Below are positions 58,201-64,000 of a stretch of DNA of 64,000 nt, piece after piece. Origin of the DNA: COE1 sp949066965 (GTDB lineage: Bacteria; Bacillota; Clostridia; Lachnospirales; Lachnospiraceae); NCBI GenBank assembly GCA_949066965.1, contig CARTDA010000009.1:1-64000 (forward strand). Reading direction: 5' to 3'. The first letter of the stretch is position 1; each line of letters starts with the position of its first letter. Position numbers and translations under genes: made by a program. The notes beneath the pieces were generated by a model, which was not told the DNA's origin, ran no database searches, and saw nothing but the letters and a program-made list of their open reading frames with translations.

Positions 58201-59431
58201 TCCACTTGACGGCATTCTTGCGCCCGATGATGTCATAGTCCAGCACATATGTCTTTGCCGTTCCCTTTGTCTTGAGATGTACAATATTTTCCTCTATCAG
58301 CGTTCTTGTGTCTTTTACCGCAACCTCGCAGGTATCCACTGCAGCCGGATTCTCGCCGCTCTTTACCGTAATGGTTGCAGTACCGGCGCTGACTGCCGTC
58401 ACCAGCCCGTTGCTGTCAACCGTTGCAACCGCTTCGTTGCCGCTGCTCCATGTCACGGCCATGCCTCTTGCGGCATTTGTCTTAAGCTGCTTCGTCTCTC
58501 CCTGATTGGTCCCTGCACCTGTTTTTGTCACATACAGGACTGCGTGCTCCTCGTTGATGGAAAGCAGTCCTTCTATTACAGTAACCTCGCATTCTGCCTT
58601 CACGCCGTTTGCAGTTGCCGTAATCTTTGCAGTTCCGGCGCTTTTTCCGGTTACTTTGCCGCCCTTTACCACTGCAACCGCAGGGTTGTCACTTTCCCAT
58701 GCTATCTTCTTGCTTGCACCGATAACCGTCGGCAGAAGCTTTACGGAGCTTCCTGTGCCTTTTGTGCTTAGCTGCATCTTCCCTATGTTCAGGGAAAGCC
58801 TGTTGTCGAGCACGGTAATATTGCAGACGGATGTCTTTCCGTTTGCCCTGGCTGTTATCGCTGCCCTGCCCGCTGCCTTGGGGATGACCTTGCCCATGGC
58901 ATCCACGGTGGCAACGGCTTCATTGCTGCTGCTCCACACAATATCCTTGTTTGCTCCCTTTACGGATGCCTTCAGCTGAATCGACGTGCAGTCTTCCGCC
59001 TTGCTTCCATAATAGATGGATGCCGCCGTCTTATTCAGTTTAATGCTCGGTTCCACCACCGTGACGGTACAGATTTCGCGCGGAAATCCGATTCCTGATG
59101 AAATGATGGCTTTTCCTTTACTGAGGGCGGTCACGATTCCCCTTTCTCCCTCCTGGTCCACCTTCGCGATATTCTCATTCCACGAATTCCATCTCGGTTT
59201 TTTGTCATCTGCTGTCAAACCTTCAACCTCAAGTTCCAGCCTGCTGTCATCCCCAATGTTAATTGTCGCCTTTTTGAGGCTGATGTGAAAACTCCCTGCT
59301 GCCGAGACAGCCAGTCCTCCTACAAGAAATGTCAACATCAAAGTCAGTAATAGTATTTTTATTGAATGATGTACTTTCTTTTTCACTTGCATCTTCCTTT
59401 CTTGATAATTTGCATTGCCATAAACCGCCAT
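52259..59431 (-). CDS. Giant secreted GH16 beta-glucanase: 7 Big_2, GH16, 8 CBM4_9, acidic tail
   Basis: 2390 residues. Signal peptide with a long n-region (hydrophobic about 27-45). Seven Big_2 Ig-like domains (about 47-607) each with WSSSNEAVATV-type and GTAxITATANG-type strands. A Cys-rich CEHEWGT ... CPKCES ... CSRCGAENTRTIPA segment (610-695). GH16 (about 704-950) with GEIDIMEVHG near 820. Eight CBM4_9 modules starting near 973, 1140, 1280, 1453, 1613, 1790, 1982 and 2148, each opening with NGDF or NGSF. A Thr/Glu repeat tail from about 2303, with no LPxTG or hydrophobic anchor. Laminarinase-type enzyme with exceptional binding capacity. The ATG at 59431 has GGGAG 8 nt upstream. Confidence 0.92.
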   Translation of the reverse strand: MAVYGNANYQERKMQVKKKVHHSIKILLLTLMLTFLVGGLAVSAAGSFHISLKKATINIGDDSRLELEVEGLTADDKKPRWNSWNENIAKVDQEGERGIVTALSKGKAIISSGIGFPREICTVTVVEPSIKLNKTAASIYYGSKAEDCTSIQLKASVKGANKDIVWSSSNEAVATVDAMGKVIPKAAGRAAITARANGKTSVCNITVLDNRLSLNIGKMQLSTKGTGSSVKLLPTVIGASKKIAWESDNPAVAVVKGGKVTGKSAGTAKITATANGVKAECEVTVIEGLLSINEEHAVLYVTKTGAGTNQGETKQLKTNAARGMAVTWSSGNEAVATVDSNGLVTAVSAGTATITVKSGENPAAVDTCEVAVKDTRTLIEENIVHLKTKGTAKTYVLDYDIIGRKNAVKWKSSNPKVVSVSKGKITAKKPGTAVITAAANGVEDTVSITVDEYTPTIALKQSEYTLYTKGKNNQVTLKAVVDGPQKKAVWSSSNEDVAKVAANGKVTAVGEGQTLVTATANGVAAKCWIRVKETQVTPEKYYYVLKTSGQDRIDVDVVGAAQTTKFKSKNTKIVKVDNKGNITGKKAGMAEITITANGVSESCYVYVTDCEHEWGTVPQDKVDEKRDVRTVTCDKSGLATKYCPKCESKTQDIEQPLGHQFGRWMMEVKATAHSAGLEKQVCSRCGAENTRTIPAKATAGGAGSYEKGDLVWADEFDTLNLNDWNFEYHEPGWVNAELQEYGDSPNNTYVKDGMLYIQALKEMRDGKPYYTSGRINTQSKHTFQYGRFEVRAKVPSGKGFLPAFWMMPENESYYGQWPKCGEIDIMEVHGSALDTSYSTLHFGEPHTQKQGSYTLPAGAANFGEGFHVFACEWDPGEFRFYVDDVLTYTVNDWFTQKPGFGKVAYPAPYDQPFYMILNLAVGGSWVGYPDDDAVFEENAQFVIDYVRVYQKDHYDMDVDRPESVVQLRDPDETGNYIVNGDFSKVEDLSKEDSNWRLLFAEGGAATAEISDNALHIISTNAGTVNYGVQLVQADLPMENGAKYKLSYDAWADEARTMITDISAPDRGYIRYLDDKTVELTTEKKTYEHIFDMTGDSDPNGRVEFNLGNQGSLATVHITNVRLVKEGSAEKEEKGMRPDGNYVYNGSFDEGNEPGKLRLAYWDWDWDVATGRGTSVSVNGKRELEVTVPDTVTAPDQVVVSQNPIAVSGGKKYAFSFDAYADRAKTIRTELAGNTYDSALTTEKQTFRYEFDAPADLKGTALRFLLGTPGTVYIDNVAVREDALIVNGDFSAGMLGYEVYVNDAAKVPAHVVDSLNEKDAFSIDIADTGSQDWYIQLKQSGIKLEKDKWYKLSFDAKSTVDREIMYALQRDGTSDDVWTPYSGNPRAALTAEFQKFEKVFHMDYDTDPKTVLSISMGAVGGKQISDKHTIVIDNINLEETEAQEEPPETPVEPGRNLIANGDFEAGSEHWEDAVTSPGAAEVSFADGKAVYTITNVGEEDWHIQLKHKELLKLEKGATYQVKMKLKSTEPRIVKYAFLNPAYDWYGGEDVALTADEEKAVDFTLEVGDKPTHKEITFVISMGQIYEDNDKAQPIDTPVSTIEIDDISVVKVGGETDLVENGDFAAGREPWIDTVNTDAGAEAETSFTGSKARYEIFNAGTAEGDIQLGQAGIIMEKGAKYKVNFEIASSIDRNVTVVLLNASGEECGRETISLTKDMKKAVSRMMTLGEKYTDGAVTFRILLGNTEGADLGEHAVEITNVSIVKGNDDAVADEETETACTVKPPVKGENPAEPLIRNGSFADGENEWSNYYQDTNEGADVTRKIQEDDAGKWLRYEITNAGNELWNVVLKQENLDMEKGAKYKVSFNIVSSIDRSVKAEFQDSTYQPRAATELIELHANKLKKVSRIVTVEGDFTGSLAFQLSMGKFAETNTPHAIEITNINVIKVEEGTAADPEEETPKEIEGFDGKTEIPDNSDPDPAPAGDSLIQNGDFAAGEEHWTPEIISPAEATPSFEGKKATFDITNVGSADWNIKLRYSDLLKLEKGAKYQVQMKVTSTAARTVKYSFMNESYAYYGGEDLSLEANEAKTVSYEFTVDKDTSEKITFAISMGKIENEDTPPAVIEIEDISVVKISGSTETPEKPDPDPAPAGDNLIQNGDFAEGETHWTKEVGSDAAAEANFENGKAVFTITNVGQNDWDIKLRYTESLTLEKGAKYQITMKIKSSAARTIKYSFMPPSNTPWYGGEDIELTADEVREVNYNLTVSADTSNEIIFAISMGKIADKETPVSTIEISDISVVKVSGAESGDEEQKTAAQESEETETTETEEVGETETTETEEVEETQTTETEEPEETKTTETEESEETESTESRETEEPETAETEESEETESKDF

Positions 59432-59479
59432 TAAAACAACTCCCTGCCACTTTCACCCCCCATCATACAGTGCAGAAAA

Positions 59480-61978
59480 TTATACCTTGAAGGTCTGAAT
59501 CTGCATCTTCAGTTCTTCCGCCGAGGTTGTCAGTTCCTCGGACTCCCTCGCCACCGTCTCGCTGTTTGCCATGAGTCCGTCAGCCTGCTCCACCAGCGTG
59601 TCCGAGGAGCGCAGGATTTCCTCTGAGCTTGCCGCCTGCTCCTCCGAGATGGCGGCTACATTCCGTGCCACATCCTCCACCTTGTCAACTTTCTGCATCA
59701 TATTCTGAACCAGTCCGCCGACCGCCATGATGTTCTCAAAAATCGTGTCAAACGTCACGACCGCATTCCCAATCAGGCTGCTGCTGTCACTGATGTTTTC
59801 GACACTGCTGTTTGCCTGCGCGATGACATCACCGATTAACGTCTGTATCTCCAATACCAGCTTATCAATATTCTGTACGGACTCCATGCTCGTCTGCGCA
59901 AGCTTCGCAATCTCGGACGCGACCACTGCAAAGCCCCTTCCGGCTTCACCGGCGCGTGCCGCCTCAATCGACGCGTTCAGCGACAACAGGTTCGTCTCAT
60001 CCGCAATTTCGCCGATAACCCTGGTAATATCGGTTATCTCGCCCGACACATTCCCCACTTCATCAATCGCATGCTGCAGCTTCCGCACGGAACCGTCAAT
60101 GCTCTGCATCGCCGTACCAACATCCTGCATAACCGCCTTTCCTTTTCTGGAAATGTCAACCGTCTTTGTCATCCTGTCGCTCATGTCGTTTCCGTCGTCC
60201 TTTGTCTCGGCAACAAATTCCGCAAGCGACGTTGCGCTCTTTGCAATCTCGTTGACGGAGAGAGACAACTGCTCGACTGTCGCATTCAGATCCTTCATGG
60301 ACTGGTTCTGCTTTTTCGAGGCGTCAAACATATGATTCGACACATCCTTGCTTCCATCCGCCTGGTCATGCAGCTTGTGCGACACATTGTCTATGGAAAG
60401 AATCATGGTGCGCATCGTGGCGATAAATTTCTCCACGCAGCGACTCATCACGCCAATCTCGTCTTTGTTCCTTGAAGCCTTGTACACCGCAAAATTTCCG
60501 TCGGTCATATTCTTGATGACCTCCGTCAGCTTCTTCACCGGATTAATTACGATGTGGACAATCCTTTCAATTAATACGGTCAGCGCCAGTATGGACAAAA
60601 TGCTGAATATAATCATGACATTTCTGATATTGTTGAGGTCCTGGTATATTGTTTTTGACGGAACATAGGAGACAAGCACCCAGTCCGTGCCGGCTATCTC
60701 CTGAAACACGGTCATGTTTCCGTCCATCTCCACCAAGTCCATGTCACACGCTGAGATTTTTTCTTCGAGATTCCCCATGAAGCTGCTGCCGAGCGTCCCC
60801 AGTCTTTTGGAAATCGCACTCGTGTCGCGCGATGCCAGTACCGTGCAGTCATTGGCATTGACAAGCAGCGATTCCGCCTTGTCCATTTTCACAAAGCTGT
60901 TGACATAGACACTGACTTTGTCAAGCGGCAAATCCATGGAAATGACACGGATGTCATCTGATGCCGTGCGCAGCATACCACATACACTGATGACCGGATT
61001 CCCCTCCTCATTGGTATATGCATCCGTATATCCCACGTTCACCCTTGTCAGCCCATCCCGGAACCATTCGGTCTGTGTTACATCAGTACCTGGCGAATCC
61101 CCGTTTGCTCCCGCAGCGGGCGGCTGGGCGGTCATTTTGACTGACACGTTGCTGATTTTAACGCTTGCCGTGGAGCCTGCCGCCCCCAGGTTAAATTCCA
61201 TGCGCCCATTTGCATCATCATAATCCGTCATGGTAAAATCATAGCTGTATGTCTGTTTTTCCGTTGTCAAGTCTACAATCGTATCTGGAAGATAGCGCTG
61301 GTAATCCCTGTCCGGCGCCGTGACGCTTACTTTCATCGTCCTTGCCTCGTCCGCATAAGCGTCAAAGCGAACCTGGTATACAGCATCCTTTTTCAGCGGT
61401 ACATTCGGCTGTACATACTGCACGCTGTAGTCCACCGTCCCCTCATTTACCGTGTCAATGACGGTCTCACCATCCTGAATCTGCGCCTGCGCATCGCCTT
61501 CGAGCGCCGTAAAAAACATCCAGTCCTTGTCATCCGTCAGACTCTCGGCAACCGCAAAATCGCCGTTGTTGAGATAATTCCCATCAGCCCCTGCATCACG
61601 CAGTTCAACAGACTTAAACGATTTCGCCCTGAAAACTTTCCCATCCATGCCGGCTATGTAAAATCCATTGGTGTAATTGCTGTCAAAATTGTAATAAGAA
61701 TCCAAAAAGTCCTGTACCTGCTTCTCGTCGAAATCCATCTGCTCAACCGCCTGCTTGGCGACACTGATGGATACAAGGTTCTGGTTCAGCCATGCCTCGA
61801 TTGCGGCAGCCTGGCTCTCCACGGAAGTCTGCAAAAGATTGTGGGCATCCGCCTTGATGACTTTTTTGGACACATAATAGGATAACCCTGTCAGAACCAG
61901 CATAATGATGATAATAACCGGCAGGATAATTCCGAGCAGCCTGACCTTTATGGAAATGACTTTGTCATCTTTTGTCAT
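59480..61978 (-). CDS. Chemoreceptor with a CBM4_9-type module inserted in its extracellular Cache domain
   Basis: 832 residues. TM1 (about 11-35); first part of a dCache sensor (36-132); a CBM4_9-like beta-sandwich (134-282) opening NYLNNGDFAVAESLTDD and carrying YADEARTMKVSVTAPDRDYQ and NGRMEFNLGAAGS; the rest of the Cache domain (300-445: TEWFRDGLTRVNVGYTDAYT, typical dCache); TM2 (about 451-472); HAMP; a full methyl-accepting signalling domain with EIADETNLLSLNASIEAAR. The inserted module matches the first CBM of the two neighbouring glucanases, with EARTM, APD, LTTEK, YxxxF and NGRxEFNLG shared. GGAGGG lies 6 nt before the ATG. It starts 19 bp after the sugar-binding lipoprotein and is followed by the giant glucanase. 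Confidence 0.93.
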   Translation of the reverse strand: MTKDDKVISIKVRLLGIILPVIIIIMLVLTGLSYYVSKKVIKADAHNLLQTSVESQAAAIEAWLNQNLVSISVAKQAVEQMDFDEKQVQDFLDSYYNFDSNYTNGFYIAGMDGKVFRAKSFKSVELRDAGADGNYLNNGDFAVAESLTDDKDWMFFTALEGDAQAQIQDGETVIDTVNEGTVDYSVQYVQPNVPLKKDAVYQVRFDAYADEARTMKVSVTAPDRDYQRYLPDTIVDLTTEKQTYSYDFTMTDYDDANGRMEFNLGAAGSTASVKISNVSVKMTAQPPAAGANGDSPGTDVTQTEWFRDGLTRVNVGYTDAYTNEEGNPVISVCGMLRTASDDIRVISMDLPLDKVSVYVNSFVKMDKAESLLVNANDCTVLASRDTSAISKRLGTLGSSFMGNLEEKISACDMDLVEMDGNMTVFQEIAGTDWVLVSYVPSKTIYQDLNNIRNVMIIFSILSILALTVLIERIVHIVINPVKKLTEVIKNMTDGNFAVYKASRNKDEIGVMSRCVEKFIATMRTMILSIDNVSHKLHDQADGSKDVSNHMFDASKKQNQSMKDLNATVEQLSLSVNEIAKSATSLAEFVAETKDDGNDMSDRMTKTVDISRKGKAVMQDVGTAMQSIDGSVRKLQHAIDEVGNVSGEITDITRVIGEIADETNLLSLNASIEAARAGEAGRGFAVVASEIAKLAQTSMESVQNIDKLVLEIQTLIGDVIAQANSSVENISDSSSLIGNAVVTFDTIFENIMAVGGLVQNMMQKVDKVEDVARNVAAISEEQAASSEEILRSSDTLVEQADGLMANSETVARESEELTTSAEELKMQIQTFKV

Positions 61979-61997
61979 TTCAATCCCTCCAATTAAA

Positions 61998-62966
61998 CTA
62001 TTTGTACTGTGCTACATTGCTGCTGTCTACCTTTTCAAACGGCACCAGAATATATTTGCCATCCTCCGACGCACCCTCAAGACCGGCTATCGACTGTCCG
62101 CCGGCAAGTCTCTTTGCAGCCTCGACTGCAAAAGAAATCTGGCTGTCTGTCGGCTGGAATACCGTGAAATCCATGCGCCCCTCGGCAATCGCCTGACAGC
62201 CACCCACAGAAGCATCCACGCCGAGAAACAGCACAGAATCCGTGCTGACTCCTGCCTGTTCAAATGCGGCACGGGCACCAAGCGCCATATCGTCATTGTT
62301 TGACGCCACACAGTCGACCGGCTGTCCTGTCTTCAGAAACATCGCCATCAGCTCCTGTGCCTTTTCCGTGTTCCATCCGGCATTGTCCTCAAAGACATAG
62401 TTAATCTTCTTTCCGCTTGCCTTGAGCGTCTGCTTTAACCCTTTCGTCCTTCCGACCGCGCCCGACGCGTCCTTCGGACCCTTGAGGATTGCGACATTGA
62501 TTTCATCCTTCTGTCCAAATCGTTCCAGAATGTACTCTGCCTGGTACTGCCCGGCCATAAACTCGTCCGATGCCACATAGACATACTTATCCTTCTCCAA
62601 TGCACTGTCTGCCGGCGCATTGTTGATAAAGACCATCGGCGTGTCGCCTGCCGCAGCCTTAATCTCCGTCACGGTATCCGGCGAAACCAGCCCGCACAGC
62701 AGCACATCGTACCCGCCGGCAGCGGCTTCCTTTATCTGGGCATCCTGTGTCTCCACAGAGTTTTCCGCATACCCGACTGCAAAGGACGCACCCTGTGCGG
62801 ATGCCTGTTCTTCCAGGCGGCTTGCCCACCCTTCATAATAGTCGCCGCTCTCAATTGCCGTATAATATATTTTTGTACTGCCCGCCGTATCGCTGCTGCC
62901 GCATCCGTTTCCAAACAGGACAAGCATTGCCGCTGCCAGAAATACTGCTCCATTCCTCCGCTTCAT
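61998..62966 (-). CDS. Sugar-binding lipoprotein (Peripla_BP_4/ribose-binding type)
   Basis: 322 residues. Lipobox FGNGC with Cys22; mature domain with the two-lobed CUT2-type pattern (YDVLLCGLVSPDTVTEIKAAAG ... VAILKGPKDASGAVGRTKG ... VDCVASNNDDMALGA ... GVDASVGGCQAI). Binds a monosaccharide or short oligosaccharide outside the membrane. No CUT2 permease or ATPase is adjacent; the permease at 63334 is of the CUT1 class, which uses another binding-protein family. With the chemoreceptor 19 bp downstream, a role as receptor partner is likely. The ATG at 62966 is 6 nt after GGGGG. Confidence 0.9.
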   Translation of the reverse strand: MKRRNGAVFLAAAMLVLFGNGCGSSDTAGSTKIYYTAIESGDYYEGWASRLEEQASAQGASFAVGYAENSVETQDAQIKEAAAGGYDVLLCGLVSPDTVTEIKAAAGDTPMVFINNAPADSALEKDKYVYVASDEFMAGQYQAEYILERFGQKDEINVAILKGPKDASGAVGRTKGLKQTLKASGKKINYVFEDNAGWNTEKAQELMAMFLKTGQPVDCVASNNDDMALGARAAFEQAGVSTDSVLFLGVDASVGGCQAIAEGRMDFTVFQPTDSQISFAVEAAKRLAGGQSIAGLEGASEDGKYILVPFEKVDSSNVAQYK

Positions 62967-63030
62967 AATCATCCCCCATTCCTGCCAAATCCATTTACCC
63001 CAGGCACCAGTCTGCCGTGTATCATTTTGA

Positions 63031-63062
63031 AAAAAGCCCCAACAGCCGAAACTATTGGGGCG
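63031..63062 (-). terminator. Terminator after the HPr-like gene
   Basis: GCCCCAA (63036-63042) and TTGGGGC (63055-63061) with TTTTTT on the minus strand, 8-40 bp past the HPr-like stop codon. It separates the transporter/HPr-like unit from the sensing/degradation unit. Confidence 0.85.
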
Positions 63063-63069
63063 TTCATCC

Positions 63070-63303
63070 TCATACCTGTATTTTATATTTATCGAGAACC
63101 GTCAAATCATCACCGTATTCGCCGCGTATGACAAGTTCCAGTGGTTTTGATAAATTCAGGCTGTATATTCCCAATATCGATTTGGCATCTATCACATACT
63201 TGCCTGATATCAAATCATACTCGTTTTCAAGTGGCATTACTTCTCTTACAAATTCCCTGACTTCATCTGTCGACCGCAATGCAATTGTCATTTTTCTTAT
63301 CAA
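63070..63303 (-). CDS. HPr/Crh-like protein lacking the phosphorylatable His
   Basis: 77 residues aligning over its length with HPr. The KSILGIYSLNLSKPLELVI segment keeps the regulatory Ser (Ser46 in HPr, KSIMG), but the GLHARP active site is replaced by STDEVREF, so no PTS phosphotransfer is possible. That is the pattern of Crh, which acts with CcpA after Ser phosphorylation. It may mediate carbon catabolite control. A TTG start at 63303 has GGAG 9 nt upstream; ATG 63291 is an alternative. It follows the permease gene by 30 bp. Confidence 0.75.
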   Translation of the reverse strand: MIRKMTIALRSTDEVREFVREVMPLENEYDLISGKYVIDAKSILGIYSLNLSKPLELVIRGEYGDDLTVLDKYKIQV

Positions 63304-63333
63304 AAATAATCACTCCACTCTCAACAATATTTC

Positions 63334-64000
63334 CTATCCCTTGACACCACCAAGTGTCACGCCCGCGATAATATACTTTGAAAGAATCAGGTATACAAGG
63401 ATAATCGGCACGATTGCAACGACAATCATCATGTATATCTTACCCATGTCACGGTTCATGTAATCGGCGCCACGAAGGAGTGCAATCAGGATGGGCACTG
63501 TCATCTTATCCTTTGACTGGATGACAAGGGCCGGAACGAAGTAGTTGTTCCATGAACCTACGAACGAAAAGATTGCCTGTACTGCCATCGCCGGCTTCAT
63601 AATCGGAATGACAATCTGGTTGAATGTCCGAAACTCCCTTGAACCGTCAATTCTGGCCGCCTCCACCAGCGAAAGCGGAAGTGACGACTGCAGGTAGCTG
63701 AACATAAAATAAAATACGGACGGCGATGCAATGGACGGAATAATCAGCGGAAGCAGGGAATCATACATGCCCATATTGGTAATCAGCCGCAAAAAACCCA
63801 TTGCCGTAACCTGTGTCGGCATGACAAGGATTGCCATGATAAATGTAAATGCAGCTTTCTTTAGCTTGAAATCATATGCATAGAGACCATATGCGGTCAA
63901 TGCCGAAAAATATGTACAGATTGCTGCCGAGCTTCCGGAAACAATCAGACTGTTTATGATGCCTCGCACCATCGGAAAGGTTCCGTCATTTGCCACGCTT
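63334..64000 (-). CDS. Carbohydrate ABC transporter permease, MalG/CUT1 type (N-terminus beyond window)
   Basis: About 222 residues are visible, running off the right edge. Several membrane segments and the cytosolic EAA loop EAARIDGSREFRTFNQIVIPIMKP identify the inner-membrane subunit of a CUT1 sugar importer; the C-terminus is AGVTLGGVKG, usual for MalG-like proteins. Imports oligosaccharides together with a MalF-like partner, a SBP_bac_1 binding protein and an ATPase, probably located beyond the edge. Confidence 0.92.
   Translation of the reverse strand, partial: SVANDGTFPMVRGIINSLIVSGSSAAICTYFSALTAYGLYAYDFKLKKAAFTFIMAILVMPTQVTAMGFLRLITNMGMYDSLLPLIIPSIASPSVFYFMFSYLQSSLPLSLVEAARIDGSREFRTFNQIVIPIMKPAMAVQAIFSFVGSWNNYFVPALVIQSKDKMTVPILIALLRGADYMNRDMGKIYMMIVVAIVPIILVYLILSKYIIAGVTLGGVKG

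Overview
The window looks like chromosomal DNA of a spore-forming, motile, plant/algal-glycan-degrading Clostridia bacterium, most probably family Lachnospiraceae (the Roseburia/Agathobacter/Butyrivibrio side). Reasons: an alpha/beta-type small acid-soluble spore protein; the low-GC Gram-positive order tig-clpP-clpX-lon-engB; a bacterial GlnRS; families common in Lachnospiraceae (DUF6062, DUF1700/HAAS, SEC-C methionine aminopeptidase, Gx transporter/NusG domain II pair); secreted lipoprotein glycosidases; and AGGAGG-type ribosome binding sites before nearly every gene. The assignment is inferred from protein resemblance, not from a database search.

Layout. 1-5.4 kb: the 5' part of a tRNA-Pro, then a minus-strand housekeeping operon (rlmL-like, degenerate amidase, rdgB, yfcE), small uncharacterised genes and a candidate small RNA at 4311-4405. 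5.4-10.3 kb: a cellobiose phosphorylase with its divergent LacI regulator and two matching operator-like sites, and a PfkB-type kinase. 10.7-24.3 kb: DUF6062, TetR, HAD, glnS, truA, AI-2E, engB, lon, clpX, clpP, tig and a spore protein. 24.5-29.9 kb: a signalling operon (cheR, cheB, cheY-like, cheW, histidine kinase, REC-HD-GYP) behind a consensus sigma-A promoter, with no cheA. 30-38.8 kb: DJ-1 protein, a GH53 galactanase, an operon of methionine aminopeptidase/NusG domain II/Gx transporter/DNA polymerase IV, and a hybrid sensor kinase. 38.9-40.2 kb: a cobalamin riboswitch driving a DUF4430 lipoprotein and an ECF S component. 40.3-46.3 kb: a soluble CZB chemoreceptor, mutY, a small XRE regulator, MATE, an MCP gene remnant and a GNAT.

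46.4-64 kb is the most remarkable part. It is an all-minus-strand beta-glucan locus: partial CUT1-type ABC permease, Crh/HPr-like protein, sugar-binding lipoprotein, a chemoreceptor whose extracellular Cache domain carries a CBM4_9-type carbohydrate-binding module, a 2390-residue secreted GH16 enzyme (7 Big_2, GH16, 8 CBM4_9), a GH16/CBM4_9 lipoprotein, a cytosolic sugar-binding-domain/GGDEF protein and a GH16-ricin lichenase. The receptor's module is visibly homologous to the first CBM of the adjacent glucanases. The locus therefore appears to couple digestion of a beta-glucan with direct sensing of it, plus a second-messenger output.

Two dispersed repeat families run through the intergenic regions. 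One is a 36-bp near-palindrome in three copies. The other is a two-hairpin element at five loci, four of which sit immediately after the T-tract of a minus-strand intrinsic terminator.
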